The notes: generated by a model from the sequence alone, not told the origin. Numbered from the stretch's first letter, positions 1-7,638 are shown. The stretch is DNA of 28,824 nt from Ruminococcus sp. (GCA_023667165.1 JAMPAO010000023.1:1-28824); one strand, 5' to 3'. Numbers and translations are program-made.

Positions 1-204
1 AACCAAAACAGAATGCCAAAAAACAAACTATTTTACATAAAGGATTACGTGCAAACTAAGGCAATCAACCAGAACAGAATGCCAAAAAACAAACCTATAG
101 CATAAGAGGGATAACGTGCAAATCACATCGGCATTAACCAAAAATATCACATCAAAAAATGTGCGGCGGACAGCGTGCAAATATATTGACCGAAAGGAAA
201 ATGC
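1..204. repeat. Three degenerate tandem repeats of about 67 bp
   Basis: Units begin near 1, 67 and 136. Each opens with AACCA(A/G)AA and carries a core ending in CGTGCAAA. Units 1 and 2 share AACAGAATGCCAAAAAACAA; unit 3 is more diverged. No gene is visible here. The array lies just upstream of the promoter of the next gene and is cut by the window edge, so more copies may exist to the left. Function unknown. Confidence 0.6.
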
Positions 205-227
205 TGTGTGAATCGCATCAAAAATCA

Positions 228-257
228 TTGACAAAAAGGGGGAGAGGGGAGTATAAT
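228..257 (+). promoter_or_regulatory. Sigma-A promoter of the DUF3592 gene
   Basis: TTGACA at 228-233 and TATAAT at 252-257 are both perfect hexamers, with an 18-bp spacer. The ribosome site AAGGGGGAG (277-285) and a TTG start at 291 follow at normal distances. Confidence 0.8.
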
Positions 258-290
258 TAGGAAGTAACGTTTTTTTAAGGGGGAGTTGCT

Positions 291-815
291 TTGGACGGTA
301 ATTTTAACGAACCGGACTTTATTGACGGGGAACGGAAAAATATATCGGACGAAAAGGTGCGGCGGTCGCTGCTTTCGATCTTTGCTTTTATTGCTTTGGT
401 GTTCTTTGTTTCGGCGGGGGTCGGCGTTTACAGGTATGTTTCCGCGGTAAACGATTATACGGCGGAAACGGACGGGGTCGTTACGGGGGTAAAGGTCAAG
501 ACCCACAGAAGCAGGATAAGAGGTCACAGCAGGATAAGCCGTTCATATTACCCGAAATTTGAATACACCGTGGACGGGACCGTTTATCAAAAGACGGGGC
601 ATCTGTCCTACAACGAGAGCTTCTGCGTGGAGGGAAATCCCGTAACGGTGCTGTACGATCCCGATAACCCGAAAAGATGCTGCCTTAAAGGGGACATACC
701 GGGGTATAAAACGGGACTTTTTTATGCAGCCGGTTCAGCGGCGGTCGGCATATTTATTTTCTTGAGCGGGAAAAGGCTGATATATTCTAAGGGTAATAAG
801 AGCAGGGACGGATAA
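291..815 (+). CDS. DUF3592 domain membrane protein
   Basis: A 174-residue protein starting with TTG, chosen because AAGGGGGAG lies 5 bases upstream and no ATG fits. Residues about 26-47 and 141-163 are hydrophobic and probably membrane-spanning. Between them lies an extracytoplasmic segment of the DUF3592 type: a TDGVVTG start, a YYPKFEYTVDG strand, and a VTVLYDPDNPKRC end, which is the family's characteristic V-x-YDPxNP signature. The biochemical role of the family is unknown; members are small membrane-anchored beta domains. An 11-bp direct repeat (510-520 and 528-538) encodes a duplicated basic S-R-I motif. The gene has its own promoter and a shared terminator, so it is probably monocistronic. 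Confidence 0.75.
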   Translation: MDGNFNEPDFIDGERKNISDEKVRRSLLSIFAFIALVFFVSAGVGVYRYVSAVNDYTAETDGVVTGVKVKTHRSRIRGHSRISRSYYPKFEYTVDGTVYQKTGHLSYNESFCVEGNPVTVLYDPDNPKRCCLKGDIPGYKTGLFYAAGSAAVGIFIFLSGKRLIYSKGNKSRDG

Positions 816-872
816 TGCGCTTGGAGCGTCGGCTGCAATTTTGTTATATTTTTGAATAATATTACGGATAGT

Positions 873-916
873 ATAAAAAATATCCCCCGCATATGCTTGC
901 GAGGGATATTTTTTAT
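873..916. terminator. Bidirectional intrinsic terminator
   Basis: Arms 873-890 and 899-916 pair over 18 bp with one mismatch around an 8-nt loop. A and T tracts on the two sides allow termination in both directions. It separates the plus-strand DUF3592 gene from the convergent alpha-galactosidase gene. Confidence 0.85.
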
Positions 917-928
917 ATAGAGCGATCT

Positions 929-3199
929 TTATTCTTCCGTGAAATAAAGCACCTTGGAAACGAAATCTCCGCTGAGAGCTACGTTTATTCCGCAGTTCAT
1001 CAGCGCGGCTCCCGTGTGTATCTCGCCTGTTTCGTGGTTTTTGTACTTCTTTTCGGGGGCAAGTCCTTTCAGCTTTACTCTTCTGCTGCGGTAATTGGGT
1101 CTGCCCAGAACCTGAACAAAGGTAAATACTGCTTCGCTCTTGTCCTTGGCTACGAACATCCACGCGTCCCACATATTGTCCTCAAAGACGTTGCCTATGC
1201 GGTACTGATCGCCTGTGCGGACAAGGGGATTGTATTTTTTGAACTGCGCTATCTGTCCGGGTATCTCGTTTCTGTCGGCTTCGGATATTCTTGTTACGTC
1301 AAGCTCGTAGCCGAAGGTTCCCACCATGGCGACGTTTCCTCTTGTGGAAAAAGGAGTGGATCTTCCCACGGTGTGGTTGGGGCAGTCGGACACATGGGCG
1401 CCCATGGCGGAGGCGGGGTAGCAGATGGACGTGCCATGCTGTATCTTCAGGCGCTCTATGGCGTCGGTATCGTCGGAAGTCCATATCTGGGGCGAATAGT
1501 AGAGCATACCGGGGTCGAACCTTGCGCCGCCGCCGGAGCAGTTTTCAAGAAGTATATGAGGGTACTCGGAGGTCACTCTGTCCATCAGGTCGTAAACGCC
1601 CAGCACGTACCTGTGCCACAGCTCTCTTTGACGGCCGGCGGGGAGGGCGTTTGAGCCTACCTCGGTGAGCTGCCTGTTCATATCCCACTTGATATATTCG
1701 ATATTGGCGCTGTCAAGCACCTTTTTCATCTGACCGAAAATGCAGTCGCGCACCTCTTTGCGGCTGTAATCGAGAACATACTGCTGTCTGGACTGGGTCA
1801 TGGGCATTCCCTGTATTTGTATTGCCCAGTCGGGGTGCGCCTTGTAAAGCTCGCTGTCGGGGGATATCATTTCCGGCTCGAACCATATGCCGAATTTCAT
1901 TCCCAGCTTGTTTACCTCGTCCACAAGGTTTTTCAAGCCGCCGTTTATCTTCTTTTCATATACGAACCAGTCGCCGAGGGAGCTGTTGTCCGCATCGCGG
2001 TGACCGAACCAGCCGTCGTCCATTACAAGCATTTCTATTCCCAGGGCGGAGGCTTGCTTGGCTATATCTATCAGCTTTTCGGCGGTGAAATCAAAATAGG
2101 TCGCTTCCCAGTTGTTGATGAGGATCGGACGGCGTTTATCCTTATATTCCCCTCTGATAAGATGACGGCGGTACAGGTCGTGGAATGTCCTTGACATCTC
2201 GCCTATGCCTTGGGAGGAGTATACCATTACAAGCTCGGGGACAGTAAATTCCGCATTCGGCTCTAATTTCCACGAGAAATCAAAGGGGTTTATGCCCATT
2301 ACGAACCGCGTTTTTTTGTGCTGAGTTACCTCTGCCTGAGCAAAGAAATTTCCGCTGTAGACAAGGTTGAAGCCGTAAGCCTCTCCGCAGTCCTCGTCTG
2401 CGTTATGGGAAACAAGGGCGGTGAAAGGATTGTTCTGATGAGAGGATTCGCCCTTGACCGAGTCGACGCTCTGTTTGCCGTGGTGCAGGCGGCAGCGCTC
2501 CATTGCACGTTCTCTTGCCCATGAGCCGTTGAGGGTGATAAAATCGTATTCGCTGCTGTCGAAATCGACCGAAGCGGACAGGGCGCGGCGGATATCGAAG
2601 GCTTCCGCGCCGTTGTTGATGTAGACCGCGCTTCTGGTTATAACGTCAAGATCGGCGAAAACGGTGTAGTAGAGGATAACGTTAAGTCCGGTGCGGTTAT
2701 CGGCAAGGGTGACGGCTAAGGTCTGCGCCTGATCCTTGTCCGCAAAGGTTGCGGGAATGATAACGGTGCAGTCGGAAAGCTTCTGAGAAAGCAGAGGTTT
2801 TCCGTCGGTTATCTCATAGGACACGAAGCGCAGGTCGAGGGCGGACATTCCCTTGCCGTCCATAAGCATAACGGCAGGCTCGCGGTAATCGCCGATACCG
2901 TGGCAGGGATATTCAAAGGGTGTGGTGTCCATGAAGGTCCCCATATCTCTTTCATTTACCTTGGGGGTAAAGGGGTTTTCGTCGAGGCGGATAAGGTAGG
3001 ACAGATCGTCATCGTCGGCTCTTTTGCCGAAATACACATGAGCCAGGTGTCCGCTTTCGAGGGCGGCGAGGGCGTAGGTAACGCCTTTTCCCGTAAGGGT
3101 GAACAGGGTCATTTCTTCGGTGAAGCTCTCAACGGAATTTGTTTGCCAGCGGTATTGGGAATATTCTTTTTTCAGTTTTTTGGCGGTGATCAGATTCAT
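929..3199 (-). CDS. Alpha-galactosidase, glycoside hydrolase family 36
   Basis: Predicted to hydrolyse terminal alpha-1,6-galactosyl residues of raffinose-family sugars and galactomannans. It is 756 residues long, close to the usual 720-750 of bacterial GH36. I see an N-terminal beta-sandwich region (about 1-330) and then the (beta/alpha)8 catalytic barrel with MDDGWFG (393-399) and WFEPEM (439-444). The nucleophile is the Asp of KWDMNR (about D506) and the acid/base the first Asp of SDDTDA (about D576), 70 residues apart as in characterised members. A short C-terminal beta domain follows. No signal peptide is present, so it should act in the cytoplasm on imported sugar. The ATG at 3199 is chosen over an upstream in-frame start because that extension would run through repeat DNA, and AAAGGA lies about 11 bases upstream. 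No transporter or regulator is adjacent. Confidence 0.93.
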   Translation of the reverse strand: MNLITAKKLKKEYSQYRWQTNSVESFTEEMTLFTLTGKGVTYALAALESGHLAHVYFGKRADDDDLSYLIRLDENPFTPKVNERDMGTFMDTTPFEYPCHGIGDYREPAVMLMDGKGMSALDLRFVSYEITDGKPLLSQKLSDCTVIIPATFADKDQAQTLAVTLADNRTGLNVILYYTVFADLDVITRSAVYINNGAEAFDIRRALSASVDFDSSEYDFITLNGSWARERAMERCRLHHGKQSVDSVKGESSHQNNPFTALVSHNADEDCGEAYGFNLVYSGNFFAQAEVTQHKKTRFVMGINPFDFSWKLEPNAEFTVPELVMVYSSQGIGEMSRTFHDLYRRHLIRGEYKDKRRPILINNWEATYFDFTAEKLIDIAKQASALGIEMLVMDDGWFGHRDADNSSLGDWFVYEKKINGGLKNLVDEVNKLGMKFGIWFEPEMISPDSELYKAHPDWAIQIQGMPMTQSRQQYVLDYSRKEVRDCIFGQMKKVLDSANIEYIKWDMNRQLTEVGSNALPAGRQRELWHRYVLGVYDLMDRVTSEYPHILLENCSGGGARFDPGMLYYSPQIWTSDDTDAIERLKIQHGTSICYPASAMGAHVSDCPNHTVGRSTPFSTRGNVAMVGTFGYELDVTRISEADRNEIPGQIAQFKKYNPLVRTGDQYRIGNVFEDNMWDAWMFVAKDKSEAVFTFVQVLGRPNYRSRRVKLKGLAPEKKYKNHETGEIHTGAALMNCGINVALSGDFVSKVLYFTEE

Positions 3200-3268
3200 T
3201 GGTACAGCATTCCTTTCGTATAATTTAATAAGACGGCGGCTGCCGCAGGATTTTCGGGATTTGAGTTT

Positions 3269-3297
3269 ATTATAGCATACTTCCCGAAAAAAAGCAA
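3269..3297 (-). promoter_or_regulatory. Probable promoter of the alpha-galactosidase gene
   Basis: On the minus strand TTGCTT (3297-3292) is followed after 17 bp by TATAAT (3274-3269), which is preceded by TGC (extended -10). The -35 is weak (three of six). No recognisable operator was seen. Confidence 0.55.
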
Positions 3298-3315
3298 TAA
3301 AACCGCAAAAAAAGA

Positions 3316-3377
3316 ATAAAAAACAAAACCCTGCCAAGCAAAAGTTTTGCCCGCCTTTTCAAAGGCTGGTGGGGTAC
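3316..3377 (-). repeat. Multi-hairpin intergenic repeat, copy A (partial)
   Basis: Read on the minus strand it holds the T-rich end of the family: CAGCCTTTGAAAAGGCGGGC, then AACTTTTGCTTGGCAGGG and a T-rich run. The GGGGGCGCC and AAGGGGAC hairpins of copies B and D are absent, so it is truncated. It is inverted relative to copy B, giving about 50 bp of inverted repeat around 3378-3523. That spacer shows nothing recognisable beyond CTTGCC/CTTGCTTC-rich sequence. No gene is supported between 3200 and 3643. Confidence 0.75.
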
Positions 3378-3523
3378 CCCCACGGGCGATCGTTTCAAAG
3401 TTTAGAGTATCCTCACAGATATCACTCGGTAGCGCAGAGAGCAATTTGTTTTTTACGGTTATTTGTAACAAAATTTATTTTTCACATCTTGCCTCTTGCT
3501 TCTTAAAATTCTTGCTTCCGGTA

Positions 3524-3639
3524 GGGCAGCTTGGGGGCGCCGCCCCCATACCCCTGCAAGGGGACGCTGTCCCCTTGACCCCTGCAGCCTTTGAAAAGGC
3601 TGGCGAAACTTTTGCTTGGCAGGGTTTTGTTTTTTTTTA
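3524..3639 (+). repeat. Multi-hairpin intergenic repeat, copy B (full)
   Basis: Three self-complementary blocks occur in order: GGGGGCGCCGCCCCC (3533-3547), AAGGGGACGCTGTCCCCTT and AGCCTTTGAAAAGGCT. A conserved AAACTTTTGCTTGGCAGGG tail and T-run follow. It begins only a few bases beyond the stop of the Dabb gene, so it forms that transcript's 3' end in the minus direction. It is nearly identical to copy D. Confidence 0.85.
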
Positions 3640-3643
3640 GCTC

Positions 3644-3940
3644 TTAGTATTCATAGTCTATACACGCTCTGCCGGTTTCTTCCCTTTGCGGAGTAATGTA
3701 TGCGCCGAATTTTTTATGCTCCGGATGAACCTGATATTCATTTAATCCCTTGATATCTTCAAAATCACAGATGATGGCGATATCAAAATTGCTCTCCGGC
3801 GCTTCTTTACTGTTGGTCTTTACCTCAATCTTCTTTATCGAGGGGACGTTCGGCAGAAGCTCCATCGCTTTCTTCCTTGCTGCTTCCGCTTTCTCGGGGG
3901 AGCTGTCCTTAAGCTTGAACATTACTATGTGTTTGATCAT
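3644..3940 (-). CDS. Dabb (stress-responsive alpha/beta barrel) domain protein
   Basis: A 98-residue protein made of a single Dabb domain, a ferredoxin-like dimeric barrel. Diagnostic features are the MIKHIVMFKLK first strand with its conserved His, a long helix rich in Lys/Ala/Glu, the strand NFDIAIICDFED, and the HPEHKKF helix near residues 76-82. Bacterial Dabb proteins have been linked to stress response, but their substrates are generally unknown. I chose the ATG at 3940 because it begins the domain exactly and has AAAGGA about 10 bases upstream. It may be co-transcribed with the membrane protein gene 58 bp upstream, or use its own promoter at 3958-3986. Confidence 0.85.
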   Translation of the reverse strand: MIKHIVMFKLKDSSPEKAEAARKKAMELLPNVPSIKKIEVKTNSKEAPESNFDIAIICDFEDIKGLNEYQVHPEHKKFGAYITPQREETGRACIDYEY

Positions 3941-3957
3941 GATACGATTATCCTTTC

Positions 3958-3986
3958 TGTATAAATATTTTACGGCGGGTAAACAA
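3958..3986 (-). promoter_or_regulatory. Possible promoter of the Dabb gene
   Basis: Minus-strand TTGTTT (3986-3981) and TATACA (3963-3958) are separated by 17 bp in the 58-bp gap before the Dabb gene. The match is moderate. Confidence 0.4.
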
Positions 3987-3998
3987 GGATATTGATTT

Positions 3999-4340
3999 TC
4001 ATTTATCCTTATTTTTCCTTTTGAGCCGTAATTTATCGGACAAAAGTCTGAGTACGCCCAAAGTTTTTTTATCATCGGGAAACATCAGCCGGAGCAGGAA
4101 AACGGCTATTGCCAGAGTTACAAGTTTTTCGGGGGAGAACGGCAGCCACAGGAAGGCTATATATGCGCCTGAAACGGCGATAATACGGTCGGATCGCAGG
4201 TATGTACCTACAGCGAACAGGATATACGCCCAACCGTTGGTAATGAGCCATGCTATTCCGAGGCACAGGAGCAAATGGGGGTTGGTGATAAACTCGATAA
4301 TACGTTTGAGCTTGCGTTTGACATTTGTTTTTTTAGACAT
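3999..4340 (-). CDS. Small hypothetical membrane protein
   Basis: A 113-residue protein with a basic N-terminus (KKTNVKRKLKR), about three hydrophobic segments (about 22-42, 47-67 and 71-85) and a strongly basic C-terminal tail (KLRLKRKNKDK). A motif reading LLLCLGIAWLITNGWAY lies in the first segment. I recognise this as a recurring uncharacterised clostridial protein type, but I know no function. The ATG at 4340 is preferred to the GTG three codons upstream because AAAAGGTG lies 6 bases before it. It precedes the Dabb gene on the same strand. Confidence 0.65.
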   Translation of the reverse strand: MSKKTNVKRKLKRIIEFITNPHLLLCLGIAWLITNGWAYILFAVGTYLRSDRIIAVSGAYIAFLWLPFSPEKLVTLAIAVFLLRLMFPDDKKTLGVLRLLSDKLRLKRKNKDK

Positions 4341-4353
4341 TGAAAACACCTTT

Positions 4354-4412
4354 TAGAGGTAAGAAGTAAGAGATAAGAAGTAAGAATAGAGGTAAGAGGA
4401 AGTTAGATTTCA
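4354..4412. repeat. Purine-rich degenerate short repeats
   Basis: A run of (A/G)AAGTAAGAGAT-like units with almost no C lies just upstream of the small membrane protein gene and next to repeat copy C. A related pyrimidine-rich version, CTTGCCTCTTGCTTCTT, precedes copy B at about 3488-3505, so these tracts may belong to the edges of the repeat element. Confidence 0.5.
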
Positions 4413-4429
4413 AACAAAGAGAAAGAAAC

Positions 4430-4535
4430 TAAACCCTGTAAGCAAAAGTTTCGCCAGCCTTTTCAAAGGCTGCGGGGTCGAGGGGCAGAGCCCCCGCGGG
4501 TTCAAGGGCAGCGCCCTTGGCTGCCGCAGGCAGCG
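4430..4535 (-). repeat. Multi-hairpin intergenic repeat, copy C (diverged)
   Basis: On the minus strand it has CAGCCTTTGAAAAGGCTGGC, AAACTTTTGCTTACAGGG and a GGGC/GCCC hairpin in place of the AAGGGGAC hairpin. The large GGGGGCGCC block is replaced by other GC-rich palindromes. It is inverted relative to copy D. Confidence 0.75.
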
Positions 4536-4936
4536 ATAACAAATAAGCCGCCGTAAGGCGGAGGGGGTTAGCCGCTGTCCCGAAGTACGGTAAATCCCCA
4601 GCACACTTTCAAAAAAATCATTTCCCGCCAATACGGTCATAAAGAAACTAACTGCCCCTATTTACAAAAAATTATCCCGATACCGTTTGCACTTTTTGCA
4701 CATTAAATAAGTTTTAGGCTAATGATATATTTGTACGCTATCCAGCCGCCTTACGGCGGTGAAATTTTCGAAATGCCCGCATTTCGAAAATTTCAAATGC
4801 CGCCCGATATTAAATGATTTTCTTAGTTTGAAATAAAGATGATTTTATTTTTTTATCCGTTTTTTGTCGGGCGGCATTTTCTTTGTTTAGTCTGCGGCGC
4901 GTATTGGCTTTAGCGGCATATTTGTTAGCGCTGCCT
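4536..4936. repeat. Gene-free segment with nested inverted repeats
   Basis: No gene is supported. It contains CCGCC-GTAA-GGCGG (4548-4561) and CCGCC-TTAC-GGCGG (4746-4759). A perfect 16-bp palindromic pair with a 2-nt centre spans 4761-4794 (arm GAAATTTTCGAAATGC). A perfect 13-bp inverted repeat, AAATGCCGCCCGA (4795-4807) with its complement at 4867-4879, encloses AT-rich DNA. It may be a small non-coding mobile relic. Confidence 0.6.
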
Positions 4937-5050
4937 GCGGCAGCTTGGGGGCGCCGCCCCCATACCCCTGCAAGGGGACTCTGTCCCCTTGACCCCTGCC
5001 GCCTTTGAAAAGGCGGGCGAAACTTTTGCTTGGCAGGGGTTTGTTTTTTC
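4937..5050 (+). repeat. Multi-hairpin intergenic repeat, copy D (full)
   Basis: Same order of hairpins as copy B: GGGGGCGCCGCCCCC, AAGGGGACTCTGTCCCCTT, then CGCCTTTGAAAAGGCG and the AAACTTTTGCTTGGCAGGG tail with T-run. The last hairpin differs from copy B by a paired change (C5000-G5015 here, A3586-T3601 in B). It lies just beyond the mreD stop and probably forms the 3' end of the mre transcript. Confidence 0.85.
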
Positions 5051-5067
5051 TCTTTTTTCGCCTGTTT

Positions 5068-5634
5068 TTATTCTCTTACGATATCTTCCGATTTTTCTTC
5101 TATATAATGTTCCGTTACCGTTCCGAACGTTTTCGATATTATCCCCGTCAGCCAGAACAGCACTGCTCCCGATATGTTTGTATATATCATCTCCGGCAGA
5201 AATATTTCCCGAAATACCAGACCCGATACGTCATATCCCCATATCTGATAGAAAAACAAATAGTGCAGCAGCGACTGCACAAGTATCACCGTCAGATCAA
5301 GCCACAGAAAATTTACTATATGCTCCCTGAGTACGTAATGAAACAGCAGCGACACGAACACCGACGCCCACATCAGCAGGATAGCGTTAAATCCGATAAG
5401 CGTTCCCTGGGCGGAGTCGTTGAGCAGTCCGCAGACGCAGCCGAACAGCGCGCTGTTGAACGGATCTTCCCTTACGCTGTAGCAGATGGCGCAGGGGATA
5501 AGAAGCAGAGGAAGCGTTCCCCCAGATGTGACCGCCGAGGCGAATATATAAGAAAACGACATGAGAAATATGAAAAATAGCTGCCTTATTATATTGTTGC
5601 GGCGTTCCTTTTTCTTCTTCAGTTCAATATTCAT
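5068..5634 (-). CDS. mreD: Rod shape-determining protein MreD
   Basis: A 188-residue polytopic membrane protein, the integral-membrane member of the MreBCD elongation complex. Hydrophobic helices run from about residue 18, following a very basic start (KKKKERRNN). The region around residues 68-84 (CGLLNDSAQGTLIGFNA) matches the conserved MreD G-L-x-D-x-x-x-G-x-x-G-x-N pattern. The start overlaps the mreC stop in an ATGA arrangement (5631-5634), indicating translational coupling. It is last in the operon and is followed by repeat copy D. Confidence 0.88.
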   Translation of the reverse strand: MNIELKKKKERRNNIIRQLFFIFLMSFSYIFASAVTSGGTLPLLLIPCAICYSVREDPFNSALFGCVCGLLNDSAQGTLIGFNAILLMWASVFVSLLFHYVLREHIVNFLWLDLTVILVQSLLHYLFFYQIWGYDVSGLVFREIFLPEMIYTNISGAVLFWLTGIISKTFGTVTEHYIEEKSEDIVRE

Positions 5635-6533
5635 GGCTGTTCTCCCGCAGGATCTGCCTGCGCTTCGGTCTGCTGTCCCGTTTTTATGGCGGTTATCTCG
5701 TCAAGGGTATAGTCGGTGATGACAAATACGCCGGTTATGGTCGCGGGATCCTCTGCGGGGATTATCAGCGCGTACCTTGACAGTCCGCTTTGCTCCATAT
5801 AGACGTATTCCACCGTGCCGATGAGCTGCCCTGCGGGGTAGTTGGCGCTGCCGGAGCTGACGATAACGTCCCCCGGGAGAATGTCGCTTTCCTTGCTTAT
5901 GTAGCTCATTCTTATGCGCCCGTTTACCGCAAGGTCGTAGCCTCCGGTAACTATCCCCTCCGTTTTGGTGCGCACGGTATACACTCCCACGGAGGTCTTG
6001 GGAGAGTAAAGAGTTCTTACCTTGCAGGTGGTGGAGGATACCTCGTAGCACACTCCCACGATGCCGTTTTCCGTTACGGCGGGATCGCCCGGTTCTATTC
6101 CGTCGTCCGCCCCCTTATCCACGGTAAAGGACAGAAAAGGGTCGTTGGTGGTGCGGGCGATAACGTTGCAGGGAGGTGAGAACTCAAAGTCGGAATACTC
6201 CTCCTTAAGCTTCAGCATCATTCTGAGCTCGCTGTTTTCGCTTTGCAGCCTGTCGTAGTCTATGATATCGTTGTATATCTCGTTGAGCCGCGCTTTGAGC
6301 TGCTTGTTTTCGTTATAGTATTTTTCGGCGTTTATCACCATATCAAGCGAGGTGGACACCTTGTCCGATATTTTCGACGAAAGCGTTCTTACCGGCTCGA
6401 ACACCAGCTCGAACAGGTATGAGCTGCCCGACGCATAGCCTCCGGTGGTCACGGAATATATCATCGCTCCTATAAGCACCGCCATGAGAGCGACTATTAT
6501 TTTGAATTTTATTGAATGGAAAAATTCTCTCAT
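5631..6533 (-). CDS. mreC: Cell shape-determining protein MreC
   Basis: A 300-residue protein with one N-terminal transmembrane helix (about 9-29), a predicted coiled coil (about 65-110, rich in Glu, Lys and Leu), and an extracellular beta-domain pair. The beta domain shows the family's DPFLSFTVDKGADDGIEPGDPA and GIVGVCYEV features. MreC links cytoplasmic MreB to the peptidoglycan synthases in rod-shaped cells. The C-terminus is a Gln/Ala/Glu/Pro-rich tail. The start is unusual: the Shine-Dalgarno AAAGGAG (6554-6548) is 5 bases from a two-codon ORF, ATG AAA TAA (6542-6534), and the mreC ATG follows that stop directly. Confidence 0.92.
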   Translation of the reverse strand: MREFFHSIKFKIIVALMAVLIGAMIYSVTTGGYASGSSYLFELVFEPVRTLSSKISDKVSTSLDMVINAEKYYNENKQLKARLNEIYNDIIDYDRLQSENSELRMMLKLKEEYSDFEFSPPCNVIARTTNDPFLSFTVDKGADDGIEPGDPAVTENGIVGVCYEVSSTTCKVRTLYSPKTSVGVYTVRTKTEGIVTGGYDLAVNGRIRMSYISKESDILPGDVIVSSGSANYPAGQLIGTVEYVYMEQSGLSRYALIIPAEDPATITGVFVITDYTLDEITAIKTGQQTEAQADPAGEQP

Positions 6534-6606
6534 TTATTTCATCGCCGCTCCTTTGCGTTCGGACGGATCGCAGCAGATCTCCTCCTGCTTCCCGATCCCT
6601 GCGCTT

Positions 6607-7638
6607 TTAATAGTATTTTGCGTCGTCGTTGAGGACCTCGTGCAGCTTTTCTATTTCCTCAAGCACCTTTCCCGCGCCTGCTGCTACGCAGTCCAGGGGA
6701 GATTCGGCTATTACCACGGGCATCCCCGTTTCGCTGTTTATCAGACGGTCAAGTCCCTTTATCAGCGCGCCGCCGCCCGCAAGGGTTATTCCCTGGTCGA
6801 TTATATCCGCCGCAAGCTCCGGCGGCGTTTTTTCAAGGGTGGTCTTTATCGCTTCTATCACATGGGTCAGCGGTTCCGCGAGAGCTTCCCTTATCTCGGC
6901 GCTCGTTACGGTTATGTTCTCCGGCAGACCGTTTAAAAGATTTCTGCCCTTTATCTCCATTTCTTCCTCCTTATCCGGCTTGTCCGGAGGAAACGCCGAG
7001 CCTATGGCTATTTTTACGTTTTCCGCCGTTCTTTCGCCTATGAGGAGGTTGTATTTTTTCTTGATGTAGTTGATTATGGCGCTGTCAAAGGCGTCCCCCG
7101 CTATCCTTACGCTTCGGGATGTGACTATTCCGCCCAGAGAGATCACGGCTACCTCCGACGTGCCGCCGCCGATATCGACTATCATGGAGCCTGCCGGCTC
7201 GGACACGGGAAGTCCCGCGCCTATCGCAGCAGCCATAGGCTCTTCGATTATATTGACCCGCCTTGCTCCCGCGTTCTCCGCCGCTTCCTTTACGGCTCTG
7301 CGCTCTACCGCGGTAACTCCCGAGGGGATACAGATTATGACGTTTGCGCGGGTGAAAAAGAAGCTGCCCTTAAGCGCTTTTTTTATAAATTCGTCGAGCA
7401 TGGCGGAGGTTATTTCAAAATCGGCTATGACCCCGTCCTTAAGGGGGCGCACCGCCGTTATGGAGCCGGGCGTTCTGCCAATGACGTCCTTGGCGTCCTG
7501 CCCTACGTATTTCGGCTCCTCGGTGCGGGAATCCACCGCCACTACCGACGGTTCTCTTATTATTATGCCCTTGCCTTTCATGTAAACCAGCGTATTGGCG
7601 GTGCCCAGGTCGATCCCTATCTCTTTTGTGAACAGCAT
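6607..7638 (-). CDS. mreB: Rod shape-determining protein MreB
   Basis: A 343-residue actin-like ATPase that polymerises under the membrane and guides lateral wall synthesis. The phosphate-1 loop IGIDLGTANT lies at residues 8-17, the phosphate-2 loop VDIGGGTSEVAV near 154-165, the IPSG strand near 103, and the adenosine motif LAGGGALIKG near 286. The N-terminal amphipathic stretch is short (MLFTKE). It heads mreB-mreC-mreD, and the 73-bp gap to mreC contains the two-codon ORF noted there. It could equally be labelled an Mbl-type paralogue; sequence alone does not decide. Confidence 0.95.
   Translation of the reverse strand: MLFTKEIGIDLGTANTLVYMKGKGIIIREPSVVAVDSRTEEPKYVGQDAKDVIGRTPGSITAVRPLKDGVIADFEITSAMLDEFIKKALKGSFFFTRANVIICIPSGVTAVERRAVKEAAENAGARRVNIIEEPMAAAIGAGLPVSEPAGSMIVDIGGGTSEVAVISLGGIVTSRSVRIAGDAFDSAIINYIKKKYNLLIGERTAENVKIAIGSAFPPDKPDKEEEMEIKGRNLLNGLPENITVTSAEIREALAEPLTHVIEAIKTTLEKTPPELAADIIDQGITLAGGGALIKGLDRLINSETGMPVVIAESPLDCVAAGAGKVLEEIEKLHEVLNDDAKYY

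Noticed and set aside
3200..3337. N-terminal extension of the alpha-galactosidase (46 residues, hydrophobic, signal-like)
   Set aside because: It would cover the promoter and repeat DNA. The Shine-Dalgarno fits the ATG at 3199, and GH36 enzymes start at the MNLITAKK-like position.
3196..3471. Minus-strand ORF of 91 codons upstream of the alpha-galactosidase gene
   Set aside because: It is read from repeat copy A and the promoter region and overlaps the true start; no ribosome site.
4410..4640. Minus-strand ORF of 76 codons in the intergenic repeat region
   Set aside because: It runs through repeat copy C and GC-rich palindromes, has no ribosome site, and shows Pro/Arg/Leu-rich low-quality translation.
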